Notes under the pieces: generated by a model
Database searches by the model: none
What the model was told of the DNA's origin: nothing
What the model saw: only the letters and a program-made list of their open reading frames with translations
Shown: positions 53,170 to 60,954 of the stretch, in pieces
Position numbering within the stretch: the first letter of the stretch is position 1
Layout: each line of letters begins with the position of its first letter
NCBI RefSeq assembly: GCF_041434935.1
Contig: NZ_CP107964.1
Coordinates: forward strand, 1,488,001 to 1,552,000
Direction: 5' to 3'
From: Kitasatospora sp. NBC_00374
Lineage (GTDB): Bacteria; Actinomycetota; Actinomycetes; Streptomycetales; Streptomycetaceae
DNA: 64,000 nucleotides
Made by a program: the position numbers and the translations under genes

Positions 53170-54393
53170 TCAGGCGGTGGTCAGCACGACGGCCGCGTTC
53201 TGGCCGCCGAAGCCGCTGGACACCGAGACGGCCGCCCGGAGGGCGACCGGCCGGGGCACCTTGGTGACCACGTCGAGGTCGATCCCCTCGGCCATCCGGT
53301 CGAGGTTGGCGGTCGGCGGGATCAGCTGGTGCTGCAGGGTCAGGACGGTCAGCGCCGCCTCGATCGCGCCGGCCGCGCCCATGGTGTGGCCGATCACGCT
53401 CTTGTTCGCCGTGACCGGCGGCGGACGGCGGAAGACCCGGTGCAGCGCCGCCGCCTCCACCGGGTCGTTCAGCGCGGTGCCGGTGCCGTGCGCGTTGACG
53501 TGTCCGATCTCGGACGGCACCAGCCCGGCGTCGGCGATCGCGGCCTCGACAGCGCGGGCCAGCCCCTCGCCGCCCGGGGAGGGGGCGGTGAAGTGGTACG
53601 CGTCGCCGGCGGCGCCCCGGCCCGCCAGGTAGGCCCGCGGACGGACGCCGCGCGCCCGGGCGTGCTCCACCCGTTCCAGCACCAGCACGCCCGCTCCCTC
53701 GCCGAGGACGAAACCGTCCCGGTCGGCGTCGAACGGACGGGAGGCGCCGGCCGGGTCGTGCCGGCGCCGGGAGAGCGCGCCCAGCCGGTCGAAGGCCGTC
53801 GCCACCATCGGGGAGCACGGGCTGTCCGTGCCGCCCGCCAGGACGAGGTCGCAGTCACCGGATCGCAGCAGGTCGCAGGCCAGGCCGAGGGCGGTGGTGC
53901 CCGAGGCGCAGGCGGTGCTGGCGACCAGGCTCGGCCCGCGGGCGCCGAGGTCCAGGCCGACCTCGCCGGCCGCCATGTTCGGAATGCTGCGCGGCAGCAT
54001 CAGCGGCGAGACCCGGTCGGGCCGGCCCCCCTCCAGCCGGGCGTACTCCACCTGGTAGGTGGCGACGCTGTTGGCGCTCACCCCGAGCACCACACCGACC
54101 CGGTCACCGTCCCACCGCGCCGGGTCGAGCCCGGCATCGGCGACCGCCTCCCGGGCGGCCAGCACGGCCAGTTGGGCGAAGCGGTCCAGCCGGCGGGCCA
54201 GCCGGCCGCCGAGGAGGGCGTGCGGGTCGAAGTCGGCTGCCCGGCACGAGAAGTCCACCGCCAGGCCCGCCAGTCCGGGGTCGGGGCGCGCCGTGGGCAG
54301 CCCGTCGCAGAACCGCTCCCAGTTCGCCGCCACTCCGAACCCGGCCGGGGTGATCAGCCCCAGCCCGGTCACGGCCACCGCACGTGTGCTCAA
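53170..54393 (-). CDS. Beta-ketoacyl-ACP synthase (KAS II type)
   Basis: A 407-residue condensing enzyme. The active Cys is in LVASTACASGTTALGLA (about residue 160), the two His are in VNAHGTGTALND and NKSVIGHTMGAAGAIE, with the Lys before the second. The C-terminus has SGFGGQNAAVVL. All catalytic residues are present, so it is a working KAS and not a chain-length factor. The TTG start at 54393 overlaps the ACP stop (TTGA), giving tight coupling. With the dedicated ACP it should extend or load one special acyl chain. Confidence 0.92.
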   Translation of the reverse strand: MSTRAVAVTGLGLITPAGFGVAANWERFCDGLPTARPDPGLAGLAVDFSCRAADFDPHALLGGRLARRLDRFAQLAVLAAREAVADAGLDPARWDGDRVGVVLGVSANSVATYQVEYARLEGGRPDRVSPLMLPRSIPNMAAGEVGLDLGARGPSLVASTACASGTTALGLACDLLRSGDCDLVLAGGTDSPCSPMVATAFDRLGALSRRRHDPAGASRPFDADRDGFVLGEGAGVLVLERVEHARARGVRPRAYLAGRGAAGDAYHFTAPSPGGEGLARAVEAAIADAGLVPSEIGHVNAHGTGTALNDPVEAAALHRVFRRPPPVTANKSVIGHTMGAAGAIEAALTVLTLQHQLIPPTANLDRMAEGIDLDVVTKVPRPVALRAAVSVSSGFGGQNAAVVLTTA

Positions 54394-54632
54394 CTGACCG
54401 CGCCCGCCGCCCGGTCTGCGTCGGCCAGGGCGGCCAGCTCGCCGAGGGTGCGGTCGGGCCCGATGTCGGTCACGGTGACGCCGAGCCGCTCCTCCACCAT
54501 CAGGGAGAGCTCGACCAGGGCGAGACTGTCCAGGTCCAGGCCGGACAGGACGGCTTCCGGCCGGACGAGGCCGGGCGGAACGTCGAACTCCGTGACGAGG
54601 CAGTCGCGGAGGATCTCGTACGTCTCGGACAT
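54390..54632 (-). CDS. Dedicated acyl carrier protein
   Basis: An 80-residue ACP. The phosphopantetheine site is in VLSGLDLDSLALVELSLMVEERLGV, with Ser within DSL near residue 37. The acidic charge is typical. It is not the housekeeping ACP, judging by its companions: desaturase, methyltransferase, exporter and KAS in one operon. The start ATG is at 54632. Its stop overlaps the start of the KAS gene. Confidence 0.9.
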   Translation of the reverse strand: MSETYEILRDCLVTEFDVPPGLVRPEAVLSGLDLDSLALVELSLMVEERLGVTVTDIGPDRTLGELAALADADRAAGAVS

Positions 54633-54686
54633 ACCGGTGAGGCCTTTCACTTGCAGGGATCCGACGGTGCTGAGCGGCAGGGCGGC

Positions 54687-56096
54687 TCAGTCGGGTTCGG
54701 GGACGAGCACGGGGACGGGGCCCGGGCGGCGCCCGGGCAGCCGGTACCAGGCGAGGACGGCCGCGGCCAGCGCGACGGTCCCGCCCACCCGGGAGGCGGC
54801 GCCGAGCCCGTCGGTGAAAGCGCCGACATCCCCGGCCGGCGCCCCGCTCACCGCCGTGGCCAGGACGGAGCCCAGCACGGCCACACCCAGCGTCGAACCG
54901 ACCTGCCTGGTCGCGTCGTTGAGCGCCGAGCCGACCCCGGCCATGGCGGTGGGCACCGCGCTCATCACCAGTTCGGTGGCGACCGGCGCGAGCAGTCCGG
55001 CGCCGAGACCGCTGACCCCTTCGAAGACCATCACCGGCCCGTCCCCGGACTCGGCCGCCAGACCGCCCAGTTGAGCGAAGCCCGCGACGATCAGCAGCAG
55101 GCCGCCGGCCGCCGGGACGCGCGCACCGAGCCGCCGCGCCACCATCGGACCGATCACCGCACCGACCGCGAGCCCCAGCGAGAGCGGGATCATCCGCACG
55201 CCCGCCTGCTGCGCCGACAGGCCCCGCACCTGCTGGAGATAGAGCGTCAGCAGGAACATCGCGCCGAACATGGCGAAGGACATCAGCGCCAGGCAGAGTG
55301 TCGCCGGCCAGACCGGGCCACCGCCCAGCAGCCGGACCGGGACCATCGGCGCCGGACAGCGCAGCTGCCACCACGCGAACGCCGTGAGCAGCAGCAGCGC
55401 CCCGGCGAACGCGGCGAGCACCTCGGCGCTGGTCCAGCCGTACCCGGGCGCCTCGATCACTCCCCACACCAGCGCCAGCAGACCTGCGCAGGAGAGCAGC
55501 GCACCCGCAGGGTCCGGCGGCCGCGCCCGGGAGTCGCGCGACTCGGGCAGCACGGGCACCGCCGTCAGGAGGAGCGCCACCACCGGCACGTTCAGCCAGA
55601 ACGCCGCCTGCCAGCCGTAGTGCCCCACCAGCCAGCCGCCGACGACCGGCCCGAACAGCGCGCCGACCCCGGCCACCGCCGCCCAGACTCCGATCGCCCG
55701 CCGCCGGTCCGCCGGGTCGGGCAGCACGTGCACGATGGTGGAGAGCGTGGCGGGCATGAACAGCGCCGCTCCGAGCCCCATGCCGCAGCGGGCGGCGACC
55801 AGCTGGGCGGCACTGGTGCCGACCGCGCCCGCCAGCGAGGCGAGCGCGCACAGCACGAGCCCGACGGTGAACGCCAGCCGCCGGCCGTACCGGTCGCCGA
55901 GGGCGCCGGCGGCCAGCACGCAGCCGCCGAGCGCGAGCGCGTAGCCGTCCACGATCCACTGGGTCTCGGCCATGGTGGGGCCGAGGTCGGCCCGCAGTCC
56001 CGGGATCGCCACGTTCAGCACCGTGAAGTCGAGCCCGAGCAGGAACAGGGCGGCGCAGACCACGGCCACCGCGCCCCACGCCCGCCGCCTGCTCAC
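54687..56096 (-). CDS. MFS exporter (DHA2-type, 14 helices)
   Basis: A 469-residue major-facilitator exporter. The N-terminus has LFLLGLDFTVLNVAIPGLRADLG and ETQWIVDGYALALGGCVLAAGALGDRYGRRLAFTVG, which contains motif A (GDRYGRR); motif C is GVGALFGPVVGGWLV. The length and number of hydrophobic segments fit the 14-helix DHA2 drug/proton antiporters. The GTG start (56096) overlaps the methyltransferase stop by four bases. It likely exports the product of the lipid operon or protects from it. Confidence 0.92.
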   Translation of the reverse strand: MSRRRAWGAVAVVCAALFLLGLDFTVLNVAIPGLRADLGPTMAETQWIVDGYALALGGCVLAAGALGDRYGRRLAFTVGLVLCALASLAGAVGTSAAQLVAARCGMGLGAALFMPATLSTIVHVLPDPADRRRAIGVWAAVAGVGALFGPVVGGWLVGHYGWQAAFWLNVPVVALLLTAVPVLPESRDSRARPPDPAGALLSCAGLLALVWGVIEAPGYGWTSAEVLAAFAGALLLLTAFAWWQLRCPAPMVPVRLLGGGPVWPATLCLALMSFAMFGAMFLLTLYLQQVRGLSAQQAGVRMIPLSLGLAVGAVIGPMVARRLGARVPAAGGLLLIVAGFAQLGGLAAESGDGPVMVFEGVSGLGAGLLAPVATELVMSAVPTAMAGVGSALNDATRQVGSTLGVAVLGSVLATAVSGAPAGDVGAFTDGLGAASRVGGTVALAAAVLAWYRLPGRRPGPVPVLVPEPD

Positions 56097-57031
56097 CGGG
56101 CCCGCCCGGCGGCGGACGTCCCGGCCCCGCAGGGCAGCCGCAGGGGTTCGTCGCGCCGCCGGAAGCCGATCCGGTAGAGCGTGGCGGCGCCGCGCAGGAA
56201 CGTCACCTCGCAGGCCCGAAGGTAGAGCCGGTACCGCCGGTATCCCGCCGGGCCGACCAGGCGCTCGGCCTCCTCGCGGGCCCGGAGCAGCCGGGCGGAC
56301 CAGGCCTTGAGGGTCCGGGCGTAGTCCTCGGCCGAGGCCCGGACGAGCGTGACCGAGAAGTACGGGTCGCAGGCGGCGGCGATCTCGCTCAGCCGGGGCA
56401 GCGCCGCACCGGGGAAGACGCTGGCGGCGACGAAAGAACCCACCGGCCCGTCGCCGCCGGCCACCCCGTCGTACGCGATGGTCTGCAGCGACATCCGGCC
56501 GCCGGGGCGCAGCCAGCCGTGACAGCGTTCGAAGTAGGTCCGGTAGGCGGCCAGGCGCTCGGCGTGGTCCATGGCGGCGGTGGCGAAGTGCTCGAACGCG
56601 CCGACCGAGACGATTGCGTCGTACGGCCGCTCGGGGCGGTGGCTGTCCCAGCTCTCCAGTCTGACCTCGACACCGGGCAGTCCGAGCGCCCCGACGTACG
56701 CGTGCTGGGCGCGGGAGAGCGTGAGCCCGGTGGCCTCGGCCACCCGCCGCTCGACGACCGCGTGCGCGAGCATCCCGCCCCAGCCGCAGCCGACGTCCAG
56801 CAGGCGCGGACCGGTGCCTGCGGCCGCGCCGGCCAGGTCCAGGTGGAGGTCGAGCTTGGCCCGTTGCGCGCGGGGCAGGGCGGTGGCGTCGGGCTCGTCG
56901 GGTGGGATGCCGTCCCAGAGCGCCGCCGAGTAGGTCAGTGTCGGGTCGAGCCACAGCGCGTAGAACTCGTTGCCGAGGTCGTAGTGGAACTCGATGTCGG
57001 CGGCGCTGGTGCCGGTGGTGGTGATGGTCAT
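56093..57031 (-). CDS. Cyclopropane-fatty-acid-synthase-like SAM methyltransferase
   Basis: A 312-residue enzyme of the CFA synthase/mycolic acid methyltransferase class. The N-terminal IEFHYDLGNEFYALWLDPTLTYSAALW is the CFA pattern, and the SAM motif is RLLDVGCGWGGMLAHAV (about residue 68), followed by ATGLTLSRAQHAYV and DAIVSVGAFEHF. Such enzymes add a methylene or methyl across an acyl C=C. It is coupled to the upstream desaturase (ATGA overlap), so a fatty-acyl double bond made by that enzyme is the likely site of action. Products could be cyclopropane, mid-chain methyl or methoxy. Confidence 0.92.
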   Translation of the reverse strand: MTITTTGTSAADIEFHYDLGNEFYALWLDPTLTYSAALWDGIPPDEPDATALPRAQRAKLDLHLDLAGAAAGTGPRLLDVGCGWGGMLAHAVVERRVAEATGLTLSRAQHAYVGALGLPGVEVRLESWDSHRPERPYDAIVSVGAFEHFATAAMDHAERLAAYRTYFERCHGWLRPGGRMSLQTIAYDGVAGGDGPVGSFVAASVFPGAALPRLSEIAAACDPYFSVTLVRASAEDYARTLKAWSARLLRAREEAERLVGPAGYRRYRLYLRACEVTFLRGAATLYRIGFRRRDEPLRLPCGAGTSAAGRAR

Positions 57032-58005
57032 GCCTCTCCAGTTCGGGGGGCGCCCGTGTGCACGGTGTGGCCACGGCGGGCGCGGACGGCGAGGGCCTGG
57101 GCGCGGCGTTCGACGAACCGCGCGGCCCGGGTGTCCAGGCGGGCAAGATGATCGGCGAGCCGTTGCCGGGCCTGCTCGCCCGCCGACCGGAGGCCGCCCA
57201 GTTCGAAGATCCCCAGCGAGCGCAGCAGCGGCAGCAGGACGTCGTCGTGATGGATCCGCGGGTCGTAGACGCCCGCGACCGCGACCTCCGCGGCCATCCG
57301 GGCGAAGCCGGGCATGCCCTGGCCGGGCATGGCGAAGTCCCGCACGGTCGCGTCGAGCACGGTGAGCACCCGGTCGGGGGAGATCTCCAGTGCGGCACGC
57401 AGGAGTTCGCGGTAGAAGACCATGTGGAGGTTCTCGTCCTGGGCGATCCGGGCGAGCAGCCCCTCGCAGACCGGCTCGCCGCTGAGCCGGCCGGTGTTGC
57501 GGTGGCTCACCCGGGTCGCGAGCTCCTGGACGGTCGCGTAGGCGACCACGCCGAGCACACCGACGGGTTCCGGGACGGCACCCGAGGCCAGCTGCGCCGT
57601 CCGGGCTCGTTCCAGGGCGATCGGGTCGACGGCGCGGGCCGCGTGCAGGTAGGCCCGGATGGACGAGGCGTGCCGGTCCTCCTCGGCGGTCCAGTGGTGC
57701 AGCCAGGCACCCCAGACGCCGTCCCGGGAGGTCTGTGCCCCGAGCGTCCAGTGGTAGCCCGGCAGGTTGTCCTCGGTGAGGAGATTGACCACCAGCGCCG
57801 AGCGTACCGCCGGGCTCAGGGCGGACTGCTCGGGCGTCCAGGGCTCTCCGCCGAGCGGGCCGTCGTAGTCCCGGCCAAGGCTCCACGGCACGTACTGGTG
57901 CGGGAACCACTCGCGCGCCGTGGCGAGATGGCGGTTCATCAGCTCATCGGCGACCGGTTCGAGTTCGACGAGCCAGCGGACGGCTCCGGCGGTAGCGATC
58001 TTCAC
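57028..58005 (-). CDS. Acyl-ACP desaturase
   Basis: A 325-residue di-iron desaturase of the stearoyl-ACP type. Iron ligands are in LLTEDNLPGYHWTL (Glu), HHWTAEEDRHASSI (Glu and His), VQELATRVSHRN (Glu) and ARIAQDENLHMVFYRELL (Glu and His), spaced as in the four-helix ferritin-like core. It introduces a cis double bond into an ACP-bound acyl chain using a reduced ferredoxin and oxygen. It is the first gene of the lipid operon; its start ATG at 58005 is divergent from the membrane esterase across 252 bases. Confidence 0.92.
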   Translation of the reverse strand: MKIATAGAVRWLVELEPVADELMNRHLATAREWFPHQYVPWSLGRDYDGPLGGEPWTPEQSALSPAVRSALVVNLLTEDNLPGYHWTLGAQTSRDGVWGAWLHHWTAEEDRHASSIRAYLHAARAVDPIALERARTAQLASGAVPEPVGVLGVVAYATVQELATRVSHRNTGRLSGEPVCEGLLARIAQDENLHMVFYRELLRAALEISPDRVLTVLDATVRDFAMPGQGMPGFARMAAEVAVAGVYDPRIHHDDVLLPLLRSLGIFELGGLRSAGEQARQRLADHLARLDTRAARFVERRAQALAVRARRGHTVHTGAPRTGEA

Positions 58006-58257
58006 GGACAGTGATCGTCGCGGAGCCGTCCGTGTACGCGCAAACCGGCGTCACCCGGACGGGCCAAGCGCGGCCGCGAACGCCTCCTCGCCGGCACCGG
58101 CCCGGGCGGCCGGGCAGCGGCAACGGCGGGTCGGCGAGGATCACAGAAATCTCCCAGCTTTCCCTCAGGAGTGGGCAACCGAACGGCTGTTCCCTGCCGT
58201 CACTCCTGTCGCCGGGCGCACGGCCCGGGCGGCACAGGAGCTGGGTACCACAACGCG

Positions 58258-59415
58258 ATGAATCTGACCGGCACTCCCTTCCTCATCCTCACGATCGTCC
58301 TGTTCGTGGCCTCCGTCGCACTGGCGATGGCGCAGTGGAGAGGCAGAAGGCTGTTCTCCGGACGGGTCCCGGCCGTGGAGCAGCGGCGCCGGCCACGGCG
58401 GACGCTCTCCTACCTCTCCAGCATCCTGTTCTGTCAGTGCACCGCGGTGGCCCTGGTCTTCGTCCTGGTCAACAACGAGAACCTGATCTACGACAGCTGG
58501 GGCGACCTGCTCGGCACCTCCGACCACGTCCGGGCCGTGCCCGTGCCCCCCAAGGACAACGGCCTCGCCGGCGACCAGGCCGCCGCCTCCGGCGCCCCGG
58601 CCCCCAAGGTGGCCCAGTCGTTCCACCCCTCGGACTCCGACGCCGTGCCCAGGAGCGTGAAGCAGACCGACCTCAAGGGCCGGCTCTCCGGTGTCGACGG
58701 CGAGGTCCTGGTCTGGACGCCGCCGCAGTACGACGACCCCGCGTACAAGGACCGGACCTTCCCGGTCGTCGAGCTGCTCGCCGGCTACCCCGGCGCGTCC
58801 AGCACCTGGTTCGGCACGATGGACGTGACCAACCAGCTCGAACCGCTGATGAAGTCCGGCCAGGTGGCGCCCTTCCTCCTGGTCTCGCCCCGGGTCACCC
58901 TCCTCGGCAAGACCGACACCGGCTGCGCCGACATCCCGGGCAAGGTCAACGCCGAGACCTGGCTGTCGCGTGACGTCCCGCAGATGATCGTGGACAACTT
59001 CCGGGTGGACACCACCCCGGAGCGCTGGGCGCTGGCCGGCTACTCGGCCGGCGCCCACTGCGCGACCCGCCTCGCCCTCGCCCACCCGAACCGCTACCGG
59101 GCCGCGATCAGCATGTCCGGCTACAACGACCCCGCGGGCGAGCCGGCTTCACTGACCGCCAAGGACAGCAAGCTGCGCGAGACCTCCAACCCGCTCTACG
59201 TCCTCTCCCACGCCCCCACCCCGCCGAACGTCGCACTCTTCGAGAGCGGCAGGAAGGGCGACGGGTTCGAGGACGCGACGGCCCTCCAGCAGGCGGCGAA
59301 GAGCCCGACCACCGTCACTCCGGTCGAGACCACCGGCCCGCACCTGACATCGACCTGGAAGCCGCTGGTCGCCCCGGCCTTCAAGTGGCTGACAGGCATC
59401 ATCCCGGCCCGGTAG
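58258..59415 (+). CDS. Membrane-anchored alpha/beta-hydrolase-fold esterase
   Basis: A 385-residue protein. Two N-terminal membrane helices (FLILTIVLFVASVALAMA and LSYLSSILFCQCTAVALVFVLV) are followed by an exterior esterase domain of the COG0627 (esterase D/antigen 85-like) type: VVELLAGYPGASSTWFGTMD, AETWLSRDVPQMIVDNF, nucleophile ALAGYSAGAHCATRLAL (Ser about 265), MSGYNDP, and a C-terminal His in TGPHLTSTWKPLV. It may transfer or hydrolyse acyl groups at the cell surface. It is divergent from the lipid operon, so a link to the exported lipid is possible but unproven. Confidence 0.85.
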   Translation: MNLTGTPFLILTIVLFVASVALAMAQWRGRRLFSGRVPAVEQRRRPRRTLSYLSSILFCQCTAVALVFVLVNNENLIYDSWGDLLGTSDHVRAVPVPPKDNGLAGDQAAASGAPAPKVAQSFHPSDSDAVPRSVKQTDLKGRLSGVDGEVLVWTPPQYDDPAYKDRTFPVVELLAGYPGASSTWFGTMDVTNQLEPLMKSGQVAPFLLVSPRVTLLGKTDTGCADIPGKVNAETWLSRDVPQMIVDNFRVDTTPERWALAGYSAGAHCATRLALAHPNRYRAAISMSGYNDPAGEPASLTAKDSKLRETSNPLYVLSHAPTPPNVALFESGRKGDGFEDATALQQAAKSPTTVTPVETTGPHLTSTWKPLVAPAFKWLTGIIPAR

Positions 59416-59477
59416 CGGGGCGACGGGCGCACCGCGCCGGTACTGCACCGGCCACCGCCCCGCCCGGAGCGGAGGGC

Positions 59478-59843
59478 TCAGCCTGACGACGTACCCGGGG
59501 CAGGCGCGTCCGGCTCCGGGGGCTCCGGGCCGTCCGGGACGCCGGTGCCCGCGGCCCCGGTCGGCCCGATGCCCTGCCGGGCGGTCTCGCAGACGCTGCA
59601 CGCGTGCCAACGCGAGGGCCACCACGGCTGGTCGAGGTCGGCGGTCCGGTGGGGACCGAGCGTCATGTCGCCGGTCTCCAGGCCGCACAGGGTCAGCGGG
59701 CCGCAGGCGCCTGACGCGTCCGGGTGCGCGCGGGCGGCGTGCGCCCGCCGGACCGGCCCCTGCGGGTCCGCGGGCCGGAGGCCGGGCCCCAGGATCCGTA
59801 CGTTCGTCGGTACATCCAGCTCCAGCACAACGAGAATGCTCAT
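59478..59843 (-). CDS. Hypothetical protein with Cys/Trp motif
   Basis: A 121-residue protein. The N-terminus MSILVVLELDVPTNVRILGPGL is followed by an Ala/His-rich stretch, a conserved-looking CGPLTLCGLETGDMTLGPH and DLDQPWWPSRWHACSVCETARQG with several Cys and Trp that may bind a metal. The Pro-rich tail is disordered. The family is not recognised. The ATG overlaps the upstream frame's stop (59840-59843), suggesting a small operon with the next two genes. Confidence 0.6.
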   Translation of the reverse strand: MSILVVLELDVPTNVRILGPGLRPADPQGPVRRAHAARAHPDASGACGPLTLCGLETGDMTLGPHRTADLDQPWWPSRWHACSVCETARQGIGPTGAAGTGVPDGPEPPEPDAPAPGTSSG

Positions 59844-60103
59844 GCCCTCACCGTCGCCCCCACCCGGGCCCGGCGCATCCGCACGCCGCCACCCGGTCCA
59901 CGGCCGCGCCCGGGGATCCCGGGCGCCGTCCGGACGGCGCAGCCGCGACCCGCCCCGGGCATGCCGCCACCCCAGAGCCCCGCACTCGTCGCGGTGTCGA
60001 GGGACTCGGTCGCGGACAGGTCGAGGTGCAGCGCCGCGCCGCCCCCGGCGCAGACCCGGCGGTCGAACAGGCACAGGCCGGTCAGCGGCAGATCGGCGAA
60101 CAC
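59840..60103 (-). CDS. Short MEDS/STAS-like fragment
   Basis: An 87-residue product from a GTG at 60103 (FADLPLTGLCLFDRRVCAGGGAALHLDLSATESLDTATSAGLWGG). The first part resembles the end of MEDS sensory domains, and the second resembles the start of a STAS-like strand. The frame continues upstream past the preceding gene's stop without a normal start codon, so the protein may be a relic or start at an unusual codon. Low confidence. Confidence 0.4.
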   Translation of the reverse strand: MFADLPLTGLCLFDRRVCAGGGAALHLDLSATESLDTATSAGLWGGGMPGAGRGCAVRTAPGIPGRGRGPGGGVRMRRARVGATVRA

Positions 60104-60138
60104 CTCTGCATCCAGCCGCAGTTCACACTCCAGCAGCC

Positions 60139-60486
60139 TCAGTGCGGCGGAGCGGCGTCCGCGCAGACCCGGGTGAGCGCCTCGTGGACACCTCGCGCAT
60201 AGTCCAGGGCGACCGTACGCCTGGTGGAGCCGAGGAGTTCCTCCCAGGCGGCCTGGCACTCGGCCAGCACCCCTTCGCGGCTCGGGCCGACCGCGCCGGG
60301 CAGGGCGGTCACCGTGATCGGGGCCGCGGCCAGACCCCCATGGGCCCAGCCCAGGGCGTCGAGCACCCCGCGGCGGTAGCGCTCGGAGCAGCTCTCGACC
60401 GGGCTGCCCGCGATCAGCAGGGTTTCGAGCTCGCGTGCCCGGCGCGCTCCGACGGCGGGCGACGGGCCGGTCTGTTCTACGGTCAT
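60139..60486 (-). CDS. Hypothetical protein (helical, ANTAR-/regulator-like context)
   Basis: A 115-residue mostly helical protein: ARRARELETLLIAGSPVESCSERYRRGVLDALGWAHG, then AECQAAWEELLGSTRRTVALDYARGVHEALTRVC. The ATG at 60486 has GAGGTG six bases upstream, so expression is credible. I do not recognise a family. It is the first of three small minus-strand genes and lies opposite a SpoIIE-type phosphatase, so a part in the same signalling group is possible. Confidence 0.65.
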   Translation of the reverse strand: MTVEQTGPSPAVGARRARELETLLIAGSPVESCSERYRRGVLDALGWAHGGLAAAPITVTALPGAVGPSREGVLAECQAAWEELLGSTRRTVALDYARGVHEALTRVCADAAPPH

Positions 60487-60567
60487 GGATCGCACCTCAC
60501 TGAAGCCGCAGCCGGTAGCGACGTTCACCGGGCGGGGTTCGCCCCGGGTACGGGCCCCCCGCCCCGT

Positions 60568-60681
60568 TCAACGCGGTGGCGGCAGGTCCGGCGCCGGACC
60601 GGCGGCGGGCGGCCCGAGGACGGCGTCGGTCGGGGCCGTGGTGGTCGTCGGGTAGGCCGTCCGGGCGAATCGCTCGATCAT
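60568..60681 (-). CDS. Small ORF, 37 residues
   Basis: The ATG at 60681 is preceded by GGAGAG eight bases upstream. The product (MIERFARTAYPTTTTAP, then Ala/Pro-rich) has no known motif. It could be a leader peptide or a chance frame; the ribosome site is the only positive sign. Confidence 0.3.
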   Translation of the reverse strand: MIERFARTAYPTTTTAPTDAVLGPPAAGPAPDLPPPR

Positions 60682-60954
60682 GGGGATCTCTCCCGCTCGG
60701 CAGGGGAGGAGACACGGCGCCACCTCCTCACACGAACCGTAGGCGACCGGCGCACCCGCCGCCCGGCCGGGAGAGCCGGACGGTGCAACCCGCCCGGGGA
60801 CAGCGGGGATCCCTGGCAGGGACACCACCGGCGGAAGGAGCGTCAGGCGCAACCGACCGATCGGAATGGAGCATCGACCGGCCGAACCGGGTCATCCTGC
60901 CGCAGCTTCCGCACACCGATCCGCCGTACCGCGCCACCGCACTAGCGTCCTCCC

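Noticed and set aside
53170..56079. A 969-codon minus-strand open frame that could be read as one giant protein.
   Set aside because: Its first half is the out-of-frame shadow of the MFS exporter and ACP genes, with Arg/Pro/Ala-rich noise; only the part after 54393 is the KAS.
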